64,000 nt of DNA, from the NCBI RefSeq assembly GCF_002237555.1, contig NZ_CP022540.1:1558501-1622500 (forward strand), in the 5' to 3' direction. A program made the position numbers and the translations under genes. The notes under the pieces were generated by a model that was not told where the DNA came from, did no database searches, and was given only the letters and a program-made list of their open reading frames with translations. The DNA comes from Antarctobacter heliothermus. Lineage in GTDB: Bacteria > Pseudomonadota > Alphaproteobacteria > Rhodobacterales > Rhodobacteraceae. Shown here piece by piece: positions 18,819 to 28,001 of the stretch. How positions within the stretch are numbered: the first letter of the stretch is position 1; every line of letters begins with the position of its first letter.

Positions 18819-20147
18819 TTGGCGGATCTCTTTGACACCACGGACAGCGCGCCCGAGGCGCAGGCGCGGGCTGACACCGCGCCACGTCCCCTTGCTGACC
18901 GGCTGCGCCCGCAGGTGCTGGATGAGGTGATCGGCCAGCGTCAGGTGCTGGGACCAGAGGCGCCGTTGGGCGTCATGCTGGCCGCCGGGACGCTGGGATC
19001 TATTGTCTTCTGGGGGCCGCCGGGGGTGGGCAAGACCACCATCGCGCGGCTGCTGGCCGATGCCACCGACCTGCATTTTGTCCAGATCAGCGCGATCTTT
19101 TCCGGCGTGCCAGAACTGCGCAAGGTCTTTGAGGCGGCCAAACAGCGCCGCCGCACCGGGCAAGGCACGCTGCTTTTCGTTGACGAAATCCACCGCTTCA
19201 ACAAGGCGCAGCAGGACAGCTTTCTGCCTCATATGGAGGACGGGACAATCCTGCTGGTGGGCGCGACCACGGAAAACCCCTCGTTTGAACTGAACGCCGC
19301 CTTGCTCAGCCGTGCGCAGGTCCTGGTGCTGGAACGGCTGGGGCAAGAGGATCTGGAGGCGCTGGTGGCAAGGGCGGAAACCGCGCTGGACCGCGCCCTG
19401 CCGCTGGAACCGGGCGCGCGCGCGGCGCTGCTGGACATGGCCGACGGCGACGGGCGGGCGCTCTTGAACCTTGTCGAACAGGTCACCTCATGGCGACTGG
19501 ACGCGCCTCTGGATGTCAACGGCCTGAAAACGCGGCTGATGAAACGCGCCGCCGTCTACGATAAATCCGGCGACGGGCACTACAACCTGATCTCGGCGCT
19601 GCACAAATCGGTGCGCGGCTCTGATCCCGATGCGGCACTGTACTGGTATGCAAGGATGTTGGAGGCAGGCGAAGACCCGCGCTACCTTGCCCGCCGCATC
19701 ACCCGCATGGCGGTTGAGGACATCGCCTTGGCTGACCCGCAGGCGCAGGCGGTCTGCCTGCAAAGCTGGGAAACCTATGAACGGCTCGGCTCTCCTGAGG
19801 GGGAACTGGCCATCGCGCAGGCGCTGGTCTACATCGCGCTCGCCCCTAAATCCAATGCCGCCTACGTCGCTTACAAGGCCGCACGCCGCGCCGCTAAGGA
19901 AACCGGCAGCCTGATGCCCCCCAAACACATCCTGAACGCCCCTACCGGGCTGATGAAGGACCAGGGCTATGGCAAGGGCTACGCCTATGACCACGACGCC
20001 AAAGACGGCTTTTCCGGTCAGAACTACTTTCCAGACGACATGGAGCGTACAACCTTCTACGAACCGGTCGAACGCGGGTTTGAACGTGACCTGCGCAAAC
20101 GCGTCGACTACTTCGCCCGCCTGCGCATCCAACGAACCGAAGACTGA
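18819..20147 (+). CDS. rarA: Replication-associated recombination protein RarA (MgsA)
   Basis: A 442-residue AAA+ ATPase related to clamp loaders, acting at stalled replication forks. Walker A GPPGVGKTT and Walker B LLFVDEIHRFNKAQQD are present, with sensor GATTENPSFELNAALLSRAQV, and a C-terminal tetramerisation part including KSVRGSDPDAALYWYARML, RMAVEDIALADPQA and the YKAARRAAKET block. The start is TTG 18819 (TTG GCG GAT CTC gives MADLFD), which matches the usual beginning of the family; the upstream open frame overlaps the protease. A dispersed repeat lies behind it. Confidence 0.94.
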   Translation: MADLFDTTDSAPEAQARADTAPRPLADRLRPQVLDEVIGQRQVLGPEAPLGVMLAAGTLGSIVFWGPPGVGKTTIARLLADATDLHFVQISAIFSGVPELRKVFEAAKQRRRTGQGTLLFVDEIHRFNKAQQDSFLPHMEDGTILLVGATTENPSFELNAALLSRAQVLVLERLGQEDLEALVARAETALDRALPLEPGARAALLDMADGDGRALLNLVEQVTSWRLDAPLDVNGLKTRLMKRAAVYDKSGDGHYNLISALHKSVRGSDPDAALYWYARMLEAGEDPRYLARRITRMAVEDIALADPQAQAVCLQSWETYERLGSPEGELAIAQALVYIALAPKSNAAYVAYKAARRAAKETGSLMPPKHILNAPTGLMKDQGYGKGYAYDHDAKDGFSGQNYFPDDMERTTFYEPVERGFERDLRKRVDYFARLRIQRTED

Positions 20148-20150
20148 CCC

Positions 20151-20220
20151 CGCAGTTTCTTCTGTCCAAAAATATCCCGGGGGGAGTCGACCGCAGGGAG
20201 ACGGGGGCATGATGCCCCCT
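20151..20220 (-). repeat. Dispersed intergenic element, copy 2 (inverted)
   Basis: Read on the minus strand: hairpin GGGGGCATCATGCCCCC, then GTCTCCCTGCGGTCGACTCC and CCCGGGATATTTTTGGACAG followed by AAGAAACTGCG. This is the best conserved partner of copy 1, sharing CGGTCGACTCCCCC and GGGATATTTTTGGACA exactly. It lies 3 bp after the rarA stop. Confidence 0.8.
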
Positions 20221-20374
20221 GCAACCTTTCGAACCTCGGCAACGTCAGGAGAACTGCGCGAATGCCCGGCCTCTCTCATTGCTTCGCGCCGGGGTGCTGC
20301 ACTTAACGGTCAGGCAGCGCGCCCATCGCACCCGCAAACGGGCAGGCCGCTTGACTTCCGCACGCCGCACCGCC

Positions 20375-20761
20375 ATGTCCGCGCGCATGGCACCCATTCT
20401 GCAAGTCGCCCTTGGCGGCGCCCTTGGCGCATCCGCCCGCTACCTGACCGGGATCGCAACGGCGCGCCTGCTGGGCAAGGGCTTTCCCTGGGGCACGTTG
20501 ACGGTGAATATCCTTGGTTCTTTCCTCATGGGGGTGCTCGTCGTGGCGCTGCTGCATTTTTCCGCCAACCGTTTTGCGCCGCTCCTGATGACCGGTCTGC
20601 TGGGCGGTTTTACCACCTTTTCAGCGTTTTCGCTGGATGCGGTCACGTTGTATGAACGTGGGCAAGTCGGGGTGGCTGCGGGCTATGTCGCGGCCTCTGT
20701 TGTCCTGTCCATTGCCGCCCTTTTTGCCGGGCTGGCGTTAGCGCGGAGTGTCACCACATGA
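20375..20761 (+). CDS. crcB: Fluoride exporter CrcB/Fluc
   Basis: A 128-residue inner-membrane protein with four hydrophobic segments that forms a dimeric fluoride channel. Recognisable are GGALGASARYLTG, TLTVNILGSFLMG (with the conserved Asn) and GLLGGFTTFSAFSLDAV. ATG 20375 is chosen from the family N-terminus, though no good ribosome-binding site is visible; ATG 20387 is possible. Its TGA overlaps the ATG of the next gene (ATGA at 20758). I saw no fluoride riboswitch upstream. Confidence 0.88.
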   Translation: MSARMAPILQVALGGALGASARYLTGIATARLLGKGFPWGTLTVNILGSFLMGVLVVALLHFSANRFAPLLMTGLLGGFTTFSAFSLDAVTLYERGQVGVAAGYVAASVVLSIAALFAGLALARSVTT

Positions 20762-21804
20762 GCCGGGTACAAACTGTCACCGTGGGGCCGGGCGACGGCG
20801 ATCAACGTCTTGATCGCTGGTTCAAACGCCATTTCCCGCATGTCGCCCAAGGCCGCATCGAAAAGATGTGCCGCAAGGGCGAGGTGCGGGTAGACGGCGC
20901 ACGGGCCAAAGCCTCGACCCGGGTCGAGGTCGGTCAGCAGGTGCGCATCCCGCCACTGCCCGAACCGGGCGAGGTCGAAAGTGCCCCGGTCAAGCCCAAG
21001 GTCTCTGATCAGGACGCAGAGCTGATGCGCTCTTGCGTGATCTACCGCGATGACCACCTGATCGTGATCAACAAGCCGCCCGGCCTGGCGACACAGGGCG
21101 GCAGCAAGCAGACCCGCCATGTGGACGGCCTGTCTGAGGCGCTGAAATTCGGATTTGACGAAAAGCCGCGTCTTGTGCACCGGCTGGACAAGGATACATC
21201 CGGCGTGCTGGTGCTGGCCCGCACGCGTGAGGCGGCCAAGGCGCTGACCGACGCCATCCGGCACAAGCTGACGCGCAAGATCTACTGGGCGCTCGTTGCA
21301 GGTGTGCCGGTGCCCTATCTGGGTGAAATCCGCTATGGGCTGGTCAAGGCGCCGGGCCACGGCCACCACGGCGAGGGCGAAAAGATGCTTTGCGTCCACC
21401 CGCGCGATATGAATTCGACAGAGGGCGCCAAGCGCGCGCATACGCTGTATGCCACGCTCTACCGTGTCGCCAGCCGCGCCTCATGGGTCGCGCTGGAGCC
21501 GCTCACCGGGCGCACGCACCAGCTGCGCGCGCACATGGCAGAGATCGGGCATCCGATCATCGGCGACGGCAAATACGGCGGATCGGGTCAGGAAAACCTT
21601 GGCGATGGCTGGGGCGCGCAATTGGGAGGCGACATCTCGCGCAAGCTGCACCTGCACGCGCGCTCGATGAGCTTCAAACATCCTTTCACCGGAAAGCCGC
21701 TGTCGGTGACCGCGCCGCTGCCGACGCATATGGCACACAGCTGGGATACGCTTGGCTGGGAAGAAAGCTTTGCCGCGGATGATCCGTTCGAGGAGCTGCA
21801 ATGA
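20758..21804 (+). CDS. rluC: RluC/RluD-family 23S rRNA pseudouridine synthase
   Basis: A 348-residue RNA-modifying enzyme. Residues 15-65 are an S4 RNA-binding domain (QRLDRWFKRHFPHVAQGRIEKMCRKGEVRV). The catalytic domain has HRLDKDTSGVLVLART with the catalytic Asp, YWALVAGVP, LTGRTHQLRAHMAEIGHPIIGD and LHLHARSMSFKHP. RluC modifies 23S rRNA positions 955, 2504 and 2580 in E. coli; the exact targets here are inferred. It overlaps crcB and the downstream HAD gene by 4 nt each. Confidence 0.92.
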   Translation: MSRVQTVTVGPGDGDQRLDRWFKRHFPHVAQGRIEKMCRKGEVRVDGARAKASTRVEVGQQVRIPPLPEPGEVESAPVKPKVSDQDAELMRSCVIYRDDHLIVINKPPGLATQGGSKQTRHVDGLSEALKFGFDEKPRLVHRLDKDTSGVLVLARTREAAKALTDAIRHKLTRKIYWALVAGVPVPYLGEIRYGLVKAPGHGHHGEGEKMLCVHPRDMNSTEGAKRAHTLYATLYRVASRASWVALEPLTGRTHQLRAHMAEIGHPIIGDGKYGGSGQENLGDGWGAQLGGDISRKLHLHARSMSFKHPFTGKPLSVTAPLPTHMAHSWDTLGWEESFAADDPFEELQ

Positions 21805-22475
21805 CCCTGCGGCTGGTGATCTTTGACGTCGACGGGACGCTGGTCGACAGTCAGGGCGATATTCTGGGCGCGATGGGTGCGGCCTATGCCTCAGAGGGGC
21901 TGGAGCGACCATCGCGGGAGGATATTCTGTCCATCGTCGGCCTGTCGCTGCCACAGGCGTTTGCGGTGCTGGCCCCCGCGCTTGCCCCGGAGCAACGGAC
22001 GCGGCTGGTCGAGGGCTATAAAGAGGCCTACGCTGGTCTGCGGCTGACCGGCGGGCCAGAGGCGTCCCCGCTGTACCCCGGAATCCACGCCTTGCTAAAT
22101 CAACTGTCCGCCCGTGATGATGTGCTGTTGGGGATCGCCACGGGAAAATCGCGACGTGGGCTGACGGCGCTGCTTGAAAGCCACGGCCTGACACAGATGT
22201 TCGTCACCCGGCAATGCGCTGACGGCAACCCGTCAAAACCGCATCCCGCCATGCTGTATACCGCGATCGAAGAGGCCGGGGTTGAGGTTGAACAGGCGAT
22301 GATGATCGGTGACACCAGCTATGACATGGAAATGGCGCGCGCCGCCGGCATCGCCCGCATCGGCGTGACATGGGGATATCATCCGCCTGAGGCGCTGGTG
22401 GACGCGCAACATGTCGTGAACGATGCGGTCGCGTTGGAGCGCGCTATCGACACCATTCTGGGAGCGATGCCATGA
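21801..22475 (+). CDS. HAD-IA phosphatase (Gph-like)
   Basis: A 224-residue HAD hydrolase. Motif I is FDVDGTLVDSQ (8-18), motif II GIATGKSRRGL, motif III Lys in NPSKPHPAML, and motif IV MMIGDTSYDMEMARAAG. The cap is an alpha-helical C1 type, as in phosphoglycolate phosphatases and pyrophosphatases. The substrate cannot be set from sequence. Coupled by ATGA overlaps to rluC upstream and the ATP12 gene downstream. Confidence 0.9.
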   Translation: MTLRLVIFDVDGTLVDSQGDILGAMGAAYASEGLERPSREDILSIVGLSLPQAFAVLAPALAPEQRTRLVEGYKEAYAGLRLTGGPEASPLYPGIHALLNQLSARDDVLLGIATGKSRRGLTALLESHGLTQMFVTRQCADGNPSKPHPAMLYTAIEEAGVEVEQAMMIGDTSYDMEMARAAGIARIGVTWGYHPPEALVDAQHVVNDAVALERAIDTILGAMP

Positions 22476-23182
22476 GCGAATGGGCCCCGAAACGGTTTTG
22501 GCAGAACGCCGAGGTGGCGCAGGCCGATCAGGGGTTTGCGGTCACGCTGGACGGGCGCGGTGTCAAGACGCCTGCCAAAACGCCGCTGGTGGTCCCGACA
22601 GAGGCCTTGGCGCAGGAGATTGCCGCCGAATGGGCGGCTCAGCAGGAGCGTGTGAACCCGGCCACCATGCCGTTTACCCGCATGGCGAACTCTGCGCTGG
22701 ACAAGGTCGCGCCGCAGCACGCCGCCGTGGCCGATATGCTGGCGGCTTATGGTGACAGTGATTTACTGTGTTATCGCGCCGACAGCCCGGCGGGGCTGGT
22801 GGACCGGCAGGTGGCGGGATGGGATCCGTTGCTGGACTGGGCAGAGGCGACCTATGGCGCGCGGCTGACGCCGGTGATTGGTGTGATGCACCGCCCGCAG
22901 GATCCCCGCGCACTGGCCCGTCTGACGGCGCAGGTGCATGGTCAGTCCGCCTTTGCGCTGGCGGCCTTTCATGACCTTGTCTCCATGTCTGGGTCATTGG
23001 TGCTGGCGCTGGCGGTGATCCGGGGCGAACGCGACCCTGTCGAGGCCTGGGCGCTGTCGCGGATCGATGAGACGTGGCAGGAAGAGCAATGGGGCGTCGA
23101 TGAAGAAGCGGCAGAGCTCGCCCAAAGAAAAAGCGGTGAGTTTCAACACGCGGCGGTTTTTCATGACTTGGCGGAGGGTTAG
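22472..23182 (+). CDS. ATP12-family F1F0-ATPase assembly chaperone
   Basis: A 236-residue soluble protein of the ATP12 family, which in mitochondria helps assemble the F1 alpha subunit. Diagnostic segments are KRFWQNAEVAQ, FAVTLDGRGVKTPAKTPL, AAEWAAQQERVNPATMPFTRMANSALD, LLCYRADSPAGLVDRQ and the C-terminal DPVEAWALSRIDETWQEEQWG. The family is nearly restricted to alphaproteobacteria and mitochondria. Last gene of the crcB-rluC-HAD-ATP12 string. Confidence 0.9.
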   Translation: MSEWAPKRFWQNAEVAQADQGFAVTLDGRGVKTPAKTPLVVPTEALAQEIAAEWAAQQERVNPATMPFTRMANSALDKVAPQHAAVADMLAAYGDSDLLCYRADSPAGLVDRQVAGWDPLLDWAEATYGARLTPVIGVMHRPQDPRALARLTAQVHGQSAFALAAFHDLVSMSGSLVLALAVIRGERDPVEAWALSRIDETWQEEQWGVDEEAAELAQRKSGEFQHAAVFHDLAEG

Positions 23183-23361
23183 ACAGTGTCGCGCCGTTTG
23201 GTCCCCTGCACGTCTGTTTGGCATCCTTGCTTGACCTTTGGGCGGGAATCCGCCCAAATTGCCGCGACGGAAGGGGTGGCAGAACATCAGCTCCTCCGTT
23301 GTGGTGTGCCCGGTTCGGTGTGCCGGTTGGTGGGACGCGAAATCCGAGGATATGAAACGGC

Positions 23362-24375
23362 ATGCTGAGGGTACTACTTTGCGCGGCGACCTTACTGGCC
23401 TGTGCCACTGGTGCGGCCTCGGCCGGCACGCTGGAGGATGTGCAGCAGCGTGAAAAGCTGAGCTGCGGCGTCAATGCTGGCCTGATCGGGTTCGCCTCGC
23501 TGGATTCACGGAATGAATGGACCGGCTTTGATGTCGATCTGTGCCGTGCCCTTGCGGCGGCAGTTCTGGGGGATCCCACGGCAGTGAACTTTGTCGAAAC
23601 CACAAACGCCACCCGCTTTACCCTGTTGCTGTCCGGGGAACTGGACGTTCTGGTGCGCAATACGACATGGAGCTTTTCGACCGACGTCGGACTGAAACTC
23701 GATTTCGCCGGGATCAATTATTACGATGGACAGCGGTTCATGGTGCCCAAAACCATGGGCGTCTCGTCCGCTACAGAGTTGAGCGGCAAGCGGATCTGCA
23801 TGCAGCCCGACACCAAGACGGCGATGAACCTAGATGAGTATTTCGCACGCAACAACATCACATACGAACGCGTCGAAGTCGAAAGTCTGGCTCAGGCGCA
23901 GACACTCTACCTTGAAGGCGCGTGTGAGGTGTTCACGGCTGACGCGTCTTCCCTTGCGGCGATCCGCGCGACCTTCAAGGCGCCGGGGGATCACCTCCTG
24001 TTGGGCGACGTGATCTCGAAAGAGCCTTTGGGGCCGGTGGTCCGGCAGGGCGATGACGACTGGGCCGATGTGGTGCGCTGGGTTCTGAATGCGTTGATCA
24101 CGGCAGAAGAACTGGGCGTGACGTCTGTGAATATAGACGAGATGCGTGAAAGCACCGGCAACCCGGAAATCGCCCGGTTACTGGGCACCGAGGGTCGCAT
24201 GGGCGAGTTGCTGGGGCTGGACGCAGAGTGGGCTGTCCGGGCGATCAGGGCGGGTGGCAATTATGGCGAGATTTTTGCCCGCAACATCGGCGAAACAACC
24301 CCGATTGGCCTGTCGCGCGGGCTAAACCTGCAGTGGACCAACGGCGGGTTGCTGTATAGCCCGCCATTCCGCTGA
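23362..24375 (+). CDS. AapJ/BztA-type amino-acid ABC transporter substrate-binding protein
   Basis: A 337-residue periplasmic binding protein. Signal peptide 1-21 (LLCAATLLACATGAASA). The mature part matches general L-amino-acid binding proteins: VQQREKLSCGVN, FASLDSRNEWTGFDVDLCRALAAAVLGD, TLLLSGELDVLVRNTTWSFSTDV, FYDGQRFMVPK-like INYYDGQRFMVPK, and a C-terminal NYGEIFARNIG. Two cysteine pairs are likely disulfides. No permease or ATPase gene follows; instead a repeat element and an opposite-strand operon do, so it is an orphan here. Lacks a clear ribosome-binding site at ATG 23362 (GATATGAAACGGC upstream). Confidence 0.88.
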   Translation: MLRVLLCAATLLACATGAASAGTLEDVQQREKLSCGVNAGLIGFASLDSRNEWTGFDVDLCRALAAAVLGDPTAVNFVETTNATRFTLLLSGELDVLVRNTTWSFSTDVGLKLDFAGINYYDGQRFMVPKTMGVSSATELSGKRICMQPDTKTAMNLDEYFARNNITYERVEVESLAQAQTLYLEGACEVFTADASSLAAIRATFKAPGDHLLLGDVISKEPLGPVVRQGDDDWADVVRWVLNALITAEELGVTSVNIDEMRESTGNPEIARLLGTEGRMGELLGLDAEWAVRAIRAGGNYGEIFARNIGETTPIGLSRGLNLQWTNGGLLYSPPFR

Positions 24376-24398
24376 GGTCGGCCCGCAAGGGGCAGACA

Positions 24399-24460
24399 GG
24401 GGAGGGGGCTCTGCCCCCGTCGCTGCGCGACCCCCCCGGGATATTTCTGGACAGAAGAAA
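24399..24460 (+). repeat. Dispersed intergenic element, copy 3
   Basis: Hairpin GGGGGCTCTGCCCCC, then GTCGCTGCGCGACCCCC and CCGGGATATTTCTGGACAG followed by AAGAAA. It ends exactly at the sixA stop codon (24461) and lies between convergent genes. Confidence 0.8.
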
Positions 24461-24961
24461 TCAGGGCGTGGGGCGGTCCGTCAGGTCACGCGGGACGACA
24501 AAGGCGTGGGCTGTGCCGGTTCCGGGCTGCAGATCTTTCCAGGTGTCGATGCCGAAGTGGGCCACCAGCGTGGCACAGGTGGGGTAGGCGTCAAAGCGCG
24601 GGTGGTCCGGCGCGGTGCGGACAAGTGCCTTGGCCAGGGCGGCAATGCCGGGGTTGTGGGCCAGCAGCATGACGTTGTTGCCTTGCGCGGACTGCAAAAG
24701 CTGCAGCATGGTGTCTGGAGCCGCGTGATAGAGCGCGCGTTCTAAGCGGGTGGGCGCGTGAGTGCCAAGCAGGGTCAGGGTTTCGCGGGTGCGGGCCGAT
24801 GTCGAACACAGCACCTCGTCCGGCAGGTGTCCGTTGTCGTGCAGCCACGCGCCGATTGCCGTCGCCGCGCCGCGCCCGCGTGCGTTCAATGGGCGGTCAT
24901 GGTCCGGGCGATCGTACCCCCAGTCCGATTTGGCATGGCGTATCAGGATGAGGTGTTTCAT
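24461..24961 (-). CDS. sixA: SixA-like phosphohistidine phosphatase
   Basis: A 166-residue histidine phosphatase-superfamily protein. The catalytic RHG/RHA motif is LILIRHAKSDWGY (residues 4-16), with PLNARGRGAATAIGAWL, LCSTSARTRETL and the second catalytic His in VMLLAHNPGIAALA. SixA dephosphorylates phosphohistidine on phosphotransfer proteins in E. coli; targets here are unknown. Its ATG overlaps the stop of the ferredoxin-like gene (ATGA). Confidence 0.88.
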   Translation of the reverse strand: MKHLILIRHAKSDWGYDRPDHDRPLNARGRGAATAIGAWLHDNGHLPDEVLCSTSARTRETLTLLGTHAPTRLERALYHAAPDTMLQLLQSAQGNNVMLLAHNPGIAALAKALVRTAPDHPRFDAYPTCATLVAHFGIDTWKDLQPGTGTAHAFVVPRDLTDRPTP

Positions 24962-25629
24962 GGGGCCGCATCTCCGAGGAAGGCGCGCATGTGAAAGGCG
25001 GATTGTTCGGGACGACGGTAGAAATCCTTGGCCACCGGGCAGGCGCGGCGTACGAGGCAGCCTGCGGTGCGGCAGGTGCGGCCCGCCTCTGATGCGATGT
25101 GGGCCTTGCAACGCGCCACGTCATAGGCCTGTCCGGGGGCCAATGCGCCGACGGGACAGGCGGTTTGACAGGGCTGCCCGCAGGTTCCGCAGGGTTTGTT
25201 GACCGCGTCGGGAAGGGCCAGTCGCACCGGCAAGGCAATGGCGGCCCGGTAGCTGATGAAAAGACCTGCCGCGTCATGCACCAACATCCCCACGGGCGAG
25301 GACCATGCGCGGCCCGAGGTCAGCGCCCAGGTCAGGAACGGCGCGTAGGGCGGGCCGTCCGAGGGGAACAGCGCTTCGCCGCCCCAGTCACCGGCCAATG
25401 CTGAAATGACCCGTTTCGACCAGCGATCCAGCGGGTCTGGCCTGCCATCAAAGTATTCCGGGCTGAAGGAGAACAGCGGCCAGAAGCCCGGCTCATCCGG
25501 GCCAAGCAACACCAGAGTGCCGGTGCCGACGGGGGCGCCATCCTCGGAGCCGGGATGCAGAGCGCCACGCACACGCAGGCCCGCGCAGGCAGCCGTCAGG
25601 TCAGCCTCGCGCAGGTCCGCCGGGGTCAT
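24958..25629 (-). CDS. 4Fe-4S ferredoxin-like protein (QueG/epoxyqueuosine-reductase-like C-terminus)
   Basis: A 223-residue soluble protein. The C-terminal half holds two cysteine clusters: [17 protein letters not shown] and [27 protein letters not shown], consistent with ferredoxin-type Fe-S binding. The arrangement resembles the C-terminal ferredoxin part of QueG and related short proteins of unknown role. The N-terminal half (residues 1-120) has no recognised domain, though [14 protein letters not shown] and [12 protein letters not shown] look conserved. I set the start at ATG 25629, which overlaps the argB stop by ATGA; the frame continues upstream within argB. Confidence 0.8.
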   Translation of the reverse strand: MTPADLREADLTAACAGLRVRGALHPGSEDGAPVGTGTLVLLGPDEPGFWPLFSFSPEYFDGRPDPLDRWSKRVISALAGDWGGEALFPSDGPPYAPFLTWALTSGRAWSSPVGMLVHDAAGLFISYRAAIALPVRLALPDAVNKPCGTCGQPCQTACPVGALAPGQAYDVARCKAHIASEAGRTCRTAGCLVRRACPVAKDFYRRPEQSAFHMRAFLGDAAP

Positions 25630-26513
25630 TCCCTCAACGGCGGGCGGTTGTCCGATCGGATCATCGAGCCTGAACCATGTTCGGTGAACAGTTCCAGCAG
25701 GCAAGCGTTTTGCACACGTCCGTCGATGATGACCACCGCGCGCACGCCTTCGTCGATGGCCTTAAGCGCGGTTTCCGTCTTGGGGATCATGCCCCCCGCG
25801 ATCACGCCCTCCGCGGTCAGGCGGCGGACGTCTTCGGGAGTGAGGGCGGTCAACACGTTGCCGTCCGTGCCCTTGACGCCCTGCACATCGGTGAGCAGCA
25901 GCAGGCGGTCGGCCTTGAGCGCGCCAGCGATGGCCCCTGCAGCGGTGTCACCGTTGACGTTGTAGGTTTCGGTGACTTCGGTGCCGGTGCCAACGGGGGC
26001 CACAACCGGGATGATCCCAGCGGTAAACAGATCGCGCAGGACCTGCACGTTCATCTCGATCGGGCGGCCAACAAAACCCAGTTCGGGGTCGTCCGGTTCA
26101 CAGACCATCAGATCGTCGTCCTTGCCCGACAGGCCGACGGCGCGGCCGCCTTCGTCCATGATGGCCTGAACGATGCGCTTGTTGACGAGGCCGGTCAGCA
26201 CCATTTCGACCACCTCAACCGTGGCCTTGTCGGTGACACGCTTGCCGCGCACAAAGCGGCTTTCGATGCCCAGCCGTTTCAGCAGATCATTGATCATCGG
26301 CCCGCCGCCATGCACCACGACCGGGTTCACGCCGACCTGTCGCATCAGAACGATGTCGCGGGCAAAGGCGGCCATGGCGTCGTCGTCGCCCATGGCATTG
26401 CCGCCGAATTTCACCACCACAATCGCGCCGGTGTAGCGCTGCAGGTAGGGCAGTGCCTCTGAAAGGGTGCGGGCGGTGGCGATCCAGTCTCTGTTCATGT
26501 TTTGCTGTCTCAT
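25626..26513 (-). CDS. argB: Acetylglutamate kinase
   Basis: A 295-residue amino-acid-kinase-fold enzyme performing the second step of arginine synthesis. Diagnostic motifs are [12 protein letters not shown] near the N-terminus, [58 protein letters not shown] and [11 protein letters not shown]. The length and N-terminal extension before YLQRYTGA suit the arginine-inhibited class. I use ATG 26513 ([10 protein letters not shown]); ATG 26498 is also in frame and neither has a strong ribosome-binding site. It follows engB by 94 bp and is coupled to the ferredoxin gene. Confidence 0.95.
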   Translation of the reverse strand: MRQQNMNRDWIATARTLSEALPYLQRYTGAIVVVKFGGNAMGDDDAMAAFARDIVLMRQVGVNPVVVHGGGPMINDLLKRLGIESRFVRGKRVTDKATVEVVEMVLTGLVNKRIVQAIMDEGGRAVGLSGKDDDLMVCEPDDPELGFVGRPIEMNVQVLRDLFTAGIIPVVAPVGTGTEVTETYNVNGDTAAGAIAGALKADRLLLLTDVQGVKGTDGNVLTALTPEDVRRLTAEGVIAGGMIPKTETALKAIDEGVRAVVIIDGRVQNACLLELFTEHGSGSMIRSDNRPPLRE

Positions 26514-26607
26514 CTGGGGTCTTTCTCGGGGCGGGCACGGCATAGAATGCCCGCTAGCCGCCCCAAAGACCAGAGGGACAGATGGGGTGGCCGTCTGATG
26601 GTGCGCG

Positions 26608-27258
26608 TCAGGCGAGACCGGCGATGGTGGCGCGGAGGCTGGCGATGCCCTCACCCTTTTCGCTGCTGGTGACCACGATTTCAGGATAGGCGGCCGGGTG
26701 TTTCGACAGCCTTTCGCGCACCTGGGCCAGGATTGCGTCCTGTTCTGCTGCCTTGACCTTGTCCGCCTTGGTCAGGACCACCTGAAAGGTGACGGCAGAG
26801 CGATCCAGCAGGGTCATGATTTCATCGTCAACGGGTTTGATCCCGTGACGAAAGTCCACCAACACAAAGGCGCGGCGCAGGCTGACACGGCCCGCGAGAT
26901 AAGATTTCAGCAGCGCCTGCCATTTGGCAACCACCGCGACCGGCGCGTTGGCAAAGCCGTAACCGGGCAGGTCGACTAGGAACCGTTCGCTGCCCAGCTT
27001 GAAATAGTTGATTTCCTGCGTGCGGCCCGGCGTGTTGGACGCACGGGCCAATCCCTTGCGCCCGGTAAGCGCGTTGATCAGGCTGGACTTGCCGACGTTG
27101 GAGCGCCCGGCAAAGCAGACCTCTGCCCGGTCATCCGGGGGCAGGCCGTCCATGGCCACAACGCCTTTGAGGAAATCGACGTCGCCGACGAACAGCTTGC
27201 GCGCTGCCTCGCGGGTTTCGTCATCGGGCTCTTCTGCGAGAGGGAAAGGAAGTTGCAT
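26608..27258 (-). CDS. engB: Ribosome biogenesis GTPase EngB (YsxC/YihA)
   Basis: A 216-residue GTPase required for large-subunit assembly. G1 is [14 protein letters not shown]2/switch [10 protein letters not shown]3 VDLPGYG, G4 LTKADKV and G5 [10 protein letters not shown]. The N-terminal extension ([20 protein letters not shown]) is the alphaproteobacterial form. Its ATG overlaps the MOSC stop by 1 nt (TAATG). Part of the yidC-MOSC-engB-argB string. Confidence 0.95.
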   Translation of the reverse strand: MQLPFPLAEEPDDETREAARKLFVGDVDFLKGVVAMDGLPPDDRAEVCFAGRSNVGKSSLINALTGRKGLARASNTPGRTQEINYFKLGSERFLVDLPGYGFANAPVAVVAKWQALLKSYLAGRVSLRRAFVLVDFRHGIKPVDDEIMTLLDRSAVTFQVVLTKADKVKAAEQDAILAQVRERLSKHPAAYPEIVVTSSEKGEGIASLRATIAGLA

Positions 27259-28001
27259 TACAGTACCTCGATACTATCGCCGGTGGCGATCCGGCCGCCG
27301 CGCAAGACCTCGGCCCGGACTGAAAAGTCGCGGTGGTTCCAACTGTCGAGCGCGTTCAGCACGTCGGTATCCCGCGTGCCGGTGTCCGGGTTATTGTGGG
27401 TGGCAAGGCAGCGATCCGTGCGCTCTCGCGGGATCAGGATGGCCTCGCCAATGCGGATCTCACGGTTGATCCAGTCGAATTCTTCCCATGGCGCGCCGCC
27501 GTCGAACCATAGATTGCCGCGCCAGCGATGGATTGACAGCGCGTGACCAACCCGCTGTTCCACCGCGCGGTGAGACGACAGGTTGCACAGAGTGATTGAC
27601 GGAAAAACGCTGTCTGTAAAGCCACGCTGCTGCCCGCGGATCACCCGCGCCGATTGCGCCCGGTTGTCGGGGACAAGACCCTGACCCCAGTCGATCAGCC
27701 TGTCGCCCTCTGTGTCGGGATGAAACGTCAGGTCGTCGCGGTCGGGATGGGACAGCGTGACAGTCGCACTGTTCTCATCGAGGTGTGCAGAGATAGCAGC
27801 AAGTGCTGGTGCCTTGGACCCGCGTGAGAAGTGCTGGCAGGGCGCCCATTCAGCGCCATCGACCTGCGACTGTTCATGCGCGACCGCCCAGTGGCGATCC
27901 CACGGTAGCGTTTGACCAGCCGTCAAATTGACCGCGTCCAGTGCTTCCCGGCCGTGGCTTTTGATCGGAAAGCGCCAGATCGCAGTCAACTGCCGTGTCA
28001 T
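27258..28001 (-). CDS. MOSC-domain protein
   Basis: A 247-residue protein with an N-terminal MOSC_N beta-barrel (LTAIWRFPIKSHGREAL) and a MOSC domain containing RWRGNLWFDGGAPWEEFDWINREIRIG and the NPDTGTRD segment. MOSC proteins bind molybdenum cofactor or act as sulfur carriers. The conserved Cys of the domain appears as RCLATHNNPDTG. No molybdoenzyme is adjacent, although xdhAB lies elsewhere in the window. Coupled to yidC by an ATGA overlap. Confidence 0.88.
   Translation of the reverse strand: MTRQLTAIWRFPIKSHGREALDAVNLTAGQTLPWDRHWAVAHEQSQVDGAEWAPCQHFSRGSKAPALAAISAHLDENSATVTLSHPDRDDLTFHPDTEGDRLIDWGQGLVPDNRAQSARVIRGQQRGFTDSVFPSITLCNLSSHRAVEQRVGHALSIHRWRGNLWFDGGAPWEEFDWINREIRIGEAILIPRERTDRCLATHNNPDTGTRDTDVLNALDSWNHRDFSVRAEVLRGGRIATGDSIEVL

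Noticed and set aside
20148..20374. Possible fluoride riboswitch upstream of crcB
   Set aside because: I found no crcB-motif pseudoknot pattern; the region holds the dispersed repeat and spacer only.
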